A stretch of DNA of 64,000 nucleotides from Paenibacillus_D sp047238105 (GTDB taxonomy: Bacteria > Bacillota > Bacilli > Paenibacillales > Paenibacillaceae). Numbering within the stretch: position 1 is the first letter of the stretch; every line of letters starts with the position of its first letter. Below the pieces are notes generated by a model, which was given only the letters and a program-made list of their open reading frames with translations, did not search any database and was not told where the DNA came from. Position numbers and translations under genes: made by a program. The stretch is taken from contig NZ_JBDFMD010000001.1 in assembly GCF_047238105.1 (NCBI RefSeq), positions 5,394,001 to 5,458,000 on the forward strand, written 5' to 3'. This document shows, in pieces, positions 62,023 to 64,000 of this stretch.

Positions 62023-63417
62023 ATGTCAAAACGACCGAATATCATCTGCATTGTCGCCGACGACCATCGCTACTCCGCTATCGGCGCGGCAGGACTGGAG
62101 GCGGTGCATACTCCAGTACTCGACGAGCTGGCGCGGCAAGGCGCCAGCTTCCGCCAGTCTCATATGCTGGGCGGTGTGCTGCAGGCTGTCTGCGCGCCGG
62201 CGCGGGCAGCGCTTCATGCCGGCATGAGCCCGTTCCGGGCGGCGGTCAGCACGGAGGATGTGGACTCCAAGGGGGCCATGACGATCCGGGAAGAGCGGCC
62301 GTTGCTGGCCGAGACGCTGCGAGGCGCCGGTTACCGGACCTATGCGATCGGCAAATGGCATAATGACAAGGCGAGCTTTCAGCGCAGCTTCGGCGGCGGG
62401 GACCGTCTGTTCTTCCGGGGCTACAGCGATCCGTACGAGACGCCGACGCAGCCTTACGATCCGGAGGGCTTGTACCCGGAGGAGACCAAGCGCACCGAGC
62501 AGGGTCACGCCTCGGAGCTGTTCGCCGATGCAGCGACCGCTTTTATCGAGGGAGCTGAGGAGCGTGAGCCGTTTTTTCTGTATATCGGCTTCACCGCTCC
62601 CCATGATCCCCGCAGGGCGCCCGAGCGCTATCACCGGATGTACGATCCGGCTCAGCTCCTGCTGCCGCCCAATGTCCTGGCGCGTCATCCCTTCGACAAC
62701 GGCGAGCTGGAGGTAAGGGATGAACAGCTGGCCCCCTTGCCCCGCACCGAGACGGGGACGCGCGCCGAGCTGGCCGCTTATTATGCGATGATCACGCATC
62801 TGGACGCGCAGATCGGGCGTATCCTGCAGTCGCTGGAAGCGAGCGGCAAACGGGAGGATACCGTCATCATCTATACGGCAGATCACGGGATCGCCATCGG
62901 CAGCCATGGTCTGATGGGCAAGCAGAATATGTACGAGCACAGTGTGCGCATCCCGCTAATCATCAGCGGTGCCGGCATCCCGAGCGGTGCGGTTATCGAG
63001 TCGCTGACCTGTACGTATGATCTGTACCCGACCGTGTGCGAGCTCGCTTCTGTGCCGGTCCCGGGGACGGCGGAAGGACACAATCTGCTGCCCCTGATAA
63101 GAGGGGAGCAGGCGGAGGTGCGTGCTGCGGTCGGATCGGCTTACCGCTATCAGCAGCGCATGATCAAGACGAGGGACTGGAAGCTGATCCGTTATTGGCG
63201 GCATCCGCAGACGGGTGCCGGCGTCAACCGGATGCAGCTGTTTCATCTGACCGAGGATCCGTGGGAGCTGAGAGATCTGTATGGCGACCCCGCTCACCGC
63301 GAGCTCGCGGATGAGCTCAGCCTGACGATGAAGCAGTGGCTCCTCGAGACGGGAGATCCGCTGGCGGCTTCCTGGGAGCAGACGCAACCAAATCTACCGA
63401 TGGAGGACTCCACATGA
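62023..63417 (+). CDS. Sulfatase 9 (S1 family, CAPAR type)
   Basis: A 464-residue sulfatase with metal ligands in VADDHRY (residues 11-17), formylglycine motif CAPAR with Cys57, AIGKWHND, and the second metal motif TADHGIAIGSHGLMGK. It is related to sulfatase 6. No signal peptide. The ATG at 62023 has GGAGAGGAG upstream; a longer frame to 61981 lacks a site. Its stop overlaps the fucosidase ATG (ATGA), a direct link to fucose chemistry: it may remove sulfate from fucose or a neighbouring sugar before or after fucosidase action. Confidence 0.94.
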   Translation: MSKRPNIICIVADDHRYSAIGAAGLEAVHTPVLDELARQGASFRQSHMLGGVLQAVCAPARAALHAGMSPFRAAVSTEDVDSKGAMTIREERPLLAETLRGAGYRTYAIGKWHNDKASFQRSFGGGDRLFFRGYSDPYETPTQPYDPEGLYPEETKRTEQGHASELFADAATAFIEGAEEREPFFLYIGFTAPHDPRRAPERYHRMYDPAQLLLPPNVLARHPFDNGELEVRDEQLAPLPRTETGTRAELAAYYAMITHLDAQIGRILQSLEASGKREDTVIIYTADHGIAIGSHGLMGKQNMYEHSVRIPLIISGAGIPSGAVIESLTCTYDLYPTVCELASVPVPGTAEGHNLLPLIRGEQAEVRAAVGSAYRYQQRMIKTRDWKLIRYWRHPQTGAGVNRMQLFHLTEDPWELRDLYGDPAHRELADELSLTMKQWLLETGDPLAASWEQTQPNLPMEDST

Positions 63418-64000
63418 TAGCTGACCAACAGATGCCTTCCTACTTGAAGGGCTACGAACGATTGTACGAGAAGGATCCGCGCGAAGCGGCGCTCGCCTGG
63501 TTCCGCGATGCAAGATTCGGCATGTTTATCCACTATGGCTTGTACAGCCTGCTTGAGCGCGGCGAGTGGGTGATGTACCACGAGAAGATTCCTGTTGCCG
63601 AGTATGAGAAGCTGCAGGGGGCGTTTACTGCCGAGCAGTTCGATGCGGAGCAGCTGGTCGATCTGGCCGTCCGGGCGGGGATGTCGTATATCAATGTGAC
63701 CACCCGGCACCATGACAGCTTCTGTCTGTTCGAGACCAGGGAGACAGATTTCAACAGCAAGAAGGCGCCCGCCGGACGCGACCTGGTCAAGGAGCTTGCC
63801 CAGGCGTGCGAACGCCAGGGCATCGGCCTGTTCCTTTATTACAGCTACGGGGCGGATTGGCGTCACCCGTACTTCGCCTCCAACGACACTGGCGTCTTGT
63901 GCGCCAGACCGGAATACGAGCATGCCGAGCCCCGGTATCTGTACAGCCAGGAGAGCGATTTCAGGCGTTACGTCGATTTCATGCATGCGCAGCTGCGCGA
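63414..64000 (+). CDS. GH29 alpha-L-fucosidase, N-terminal part (cut by window end)
   Basis: The first ~195 residues of a GH29 fucosidase, starting at an ATG that overlaps the sulfatase 9 stop. The family signatures are ARFGMFIHYGLYS, TTRHHDSFCLF and LFLYYSYGADW. The frame is open to position 64000; the nucleophile Asp of the family lies further downstream, so catalysis cannot be checked here. No signal peptide is visible, so it should act in the cytoplasm on imported oligosaccharides. Its translational coupling to a sulfatase suggests a fucose-bearing sulfated substrate. Confidence 0.92.
   Translation, partial: MIADQQMPSYLKGYERLYEKDPREAALAWFRDARFGMFIHYGLYSLLERGEWVMYHEKIPVAEYEKLQGAFTAEQFDAEQLVDLAVRAGMSYINVTTRHHDSFCLFETRETDFNSKKAPAGRDLVKELAQACERQGIGLFLYYSYGADWRHPYFASNDTGVLCARPEYEHAEPRYLYSQESDFRRYVDFMHAQLR

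Noticed and set aside
1..64000. CRISPR arrays, tRNA, rRNA or riboswitches
   Set aside because: No regular direct-repeat/spacer pattern, cloverleaf or known aptamer core was recognised by eye; short ncRNAs cannot be excluded.

Overview
The window looks like a chromosomal segment of a Paenibacillus-type Gram-positive soil bacterium. Ribosome binding sites are strong (AAGGAGG-like), extracellular enzymes are anchored through S-layer homology (SLH) motifs, and there are four LplB/YtcP/YtcQ-style sugar ABC importers without their own ATPase. Each importer sits near a YesN-like transmembrane AraC regulator or a YesM/YesN two-component pair. No rRNA, tRNA or CRISPR array was recognised.

Almost the whole window reads as one very large carbohydrate-utilisation region for a sulfated polysaccharide. 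It encodes nine S1-type sulfatases, all with a Cys-type formylglycine motif (C-x-P-[S/A/T]-R) and none with a visible signal peptide. It also encodes an SLH-anchored GH10 xylanase-like enzyme, a GH43 beta-xylosidase-like enzyme, a GH43/GH117-like beta-propeller enzyme, a GH29 alpha-L-fucosidase cut by the window end, two large secreted right-handed beta-helix proteins (one SLH-anchored with a tandem pectate-lyase-3/GH55-like core), and an unrecognised probable (alpha/alpha)-barrel protein coupled to the GH43 gene.

Layout. 1-5.2 kb: AraC regulators, sulfatase 1, a transmembrane AraC regulator. 5.3-16.1 kb: ABC importer A, sulfatases 2-4, AraC regulator, beta-propeller enzyme. 16.2-33.2 kb: GH10-SLH, a transmembrane AraC regulator divergent from ABC importer B, beta-helix protein, sulfatases 5-7. 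33.2-37.9 kb: an AT-richer, decayed island with frameshifted fragments, a secreted protein, a nonsense-mutated IS1182-type element, a 49-residue membrane protein, an IS1380-like remnant and a nested inverted-repeat element. 37.9-41.5 kb: the unknown barrel protein and GH43. 41.6-53.5 kb: ABC importer C, kinase/regulator pair, sulfatase 8, a second kinase/regulator pair. 53.6-64 kb: ABC importer D, SLH beta-helix protein, sulfatase 9, GH29.

Working model (inference): surface and secreted enzymes cut a xylose/fucose-containing sulfated glycan. The ABC systems import sulfated oligosaccharides, presumably energised by a shared MsmX-like ATPase encoded elsewhere. The sulfatases and glycosidases finish degradation in the cytoplasm. 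Extracellular sensor domains of the kinases and YesN-like regulators would report the glycan, and CcpA-type cre sites around importer A would add catabolite repression.
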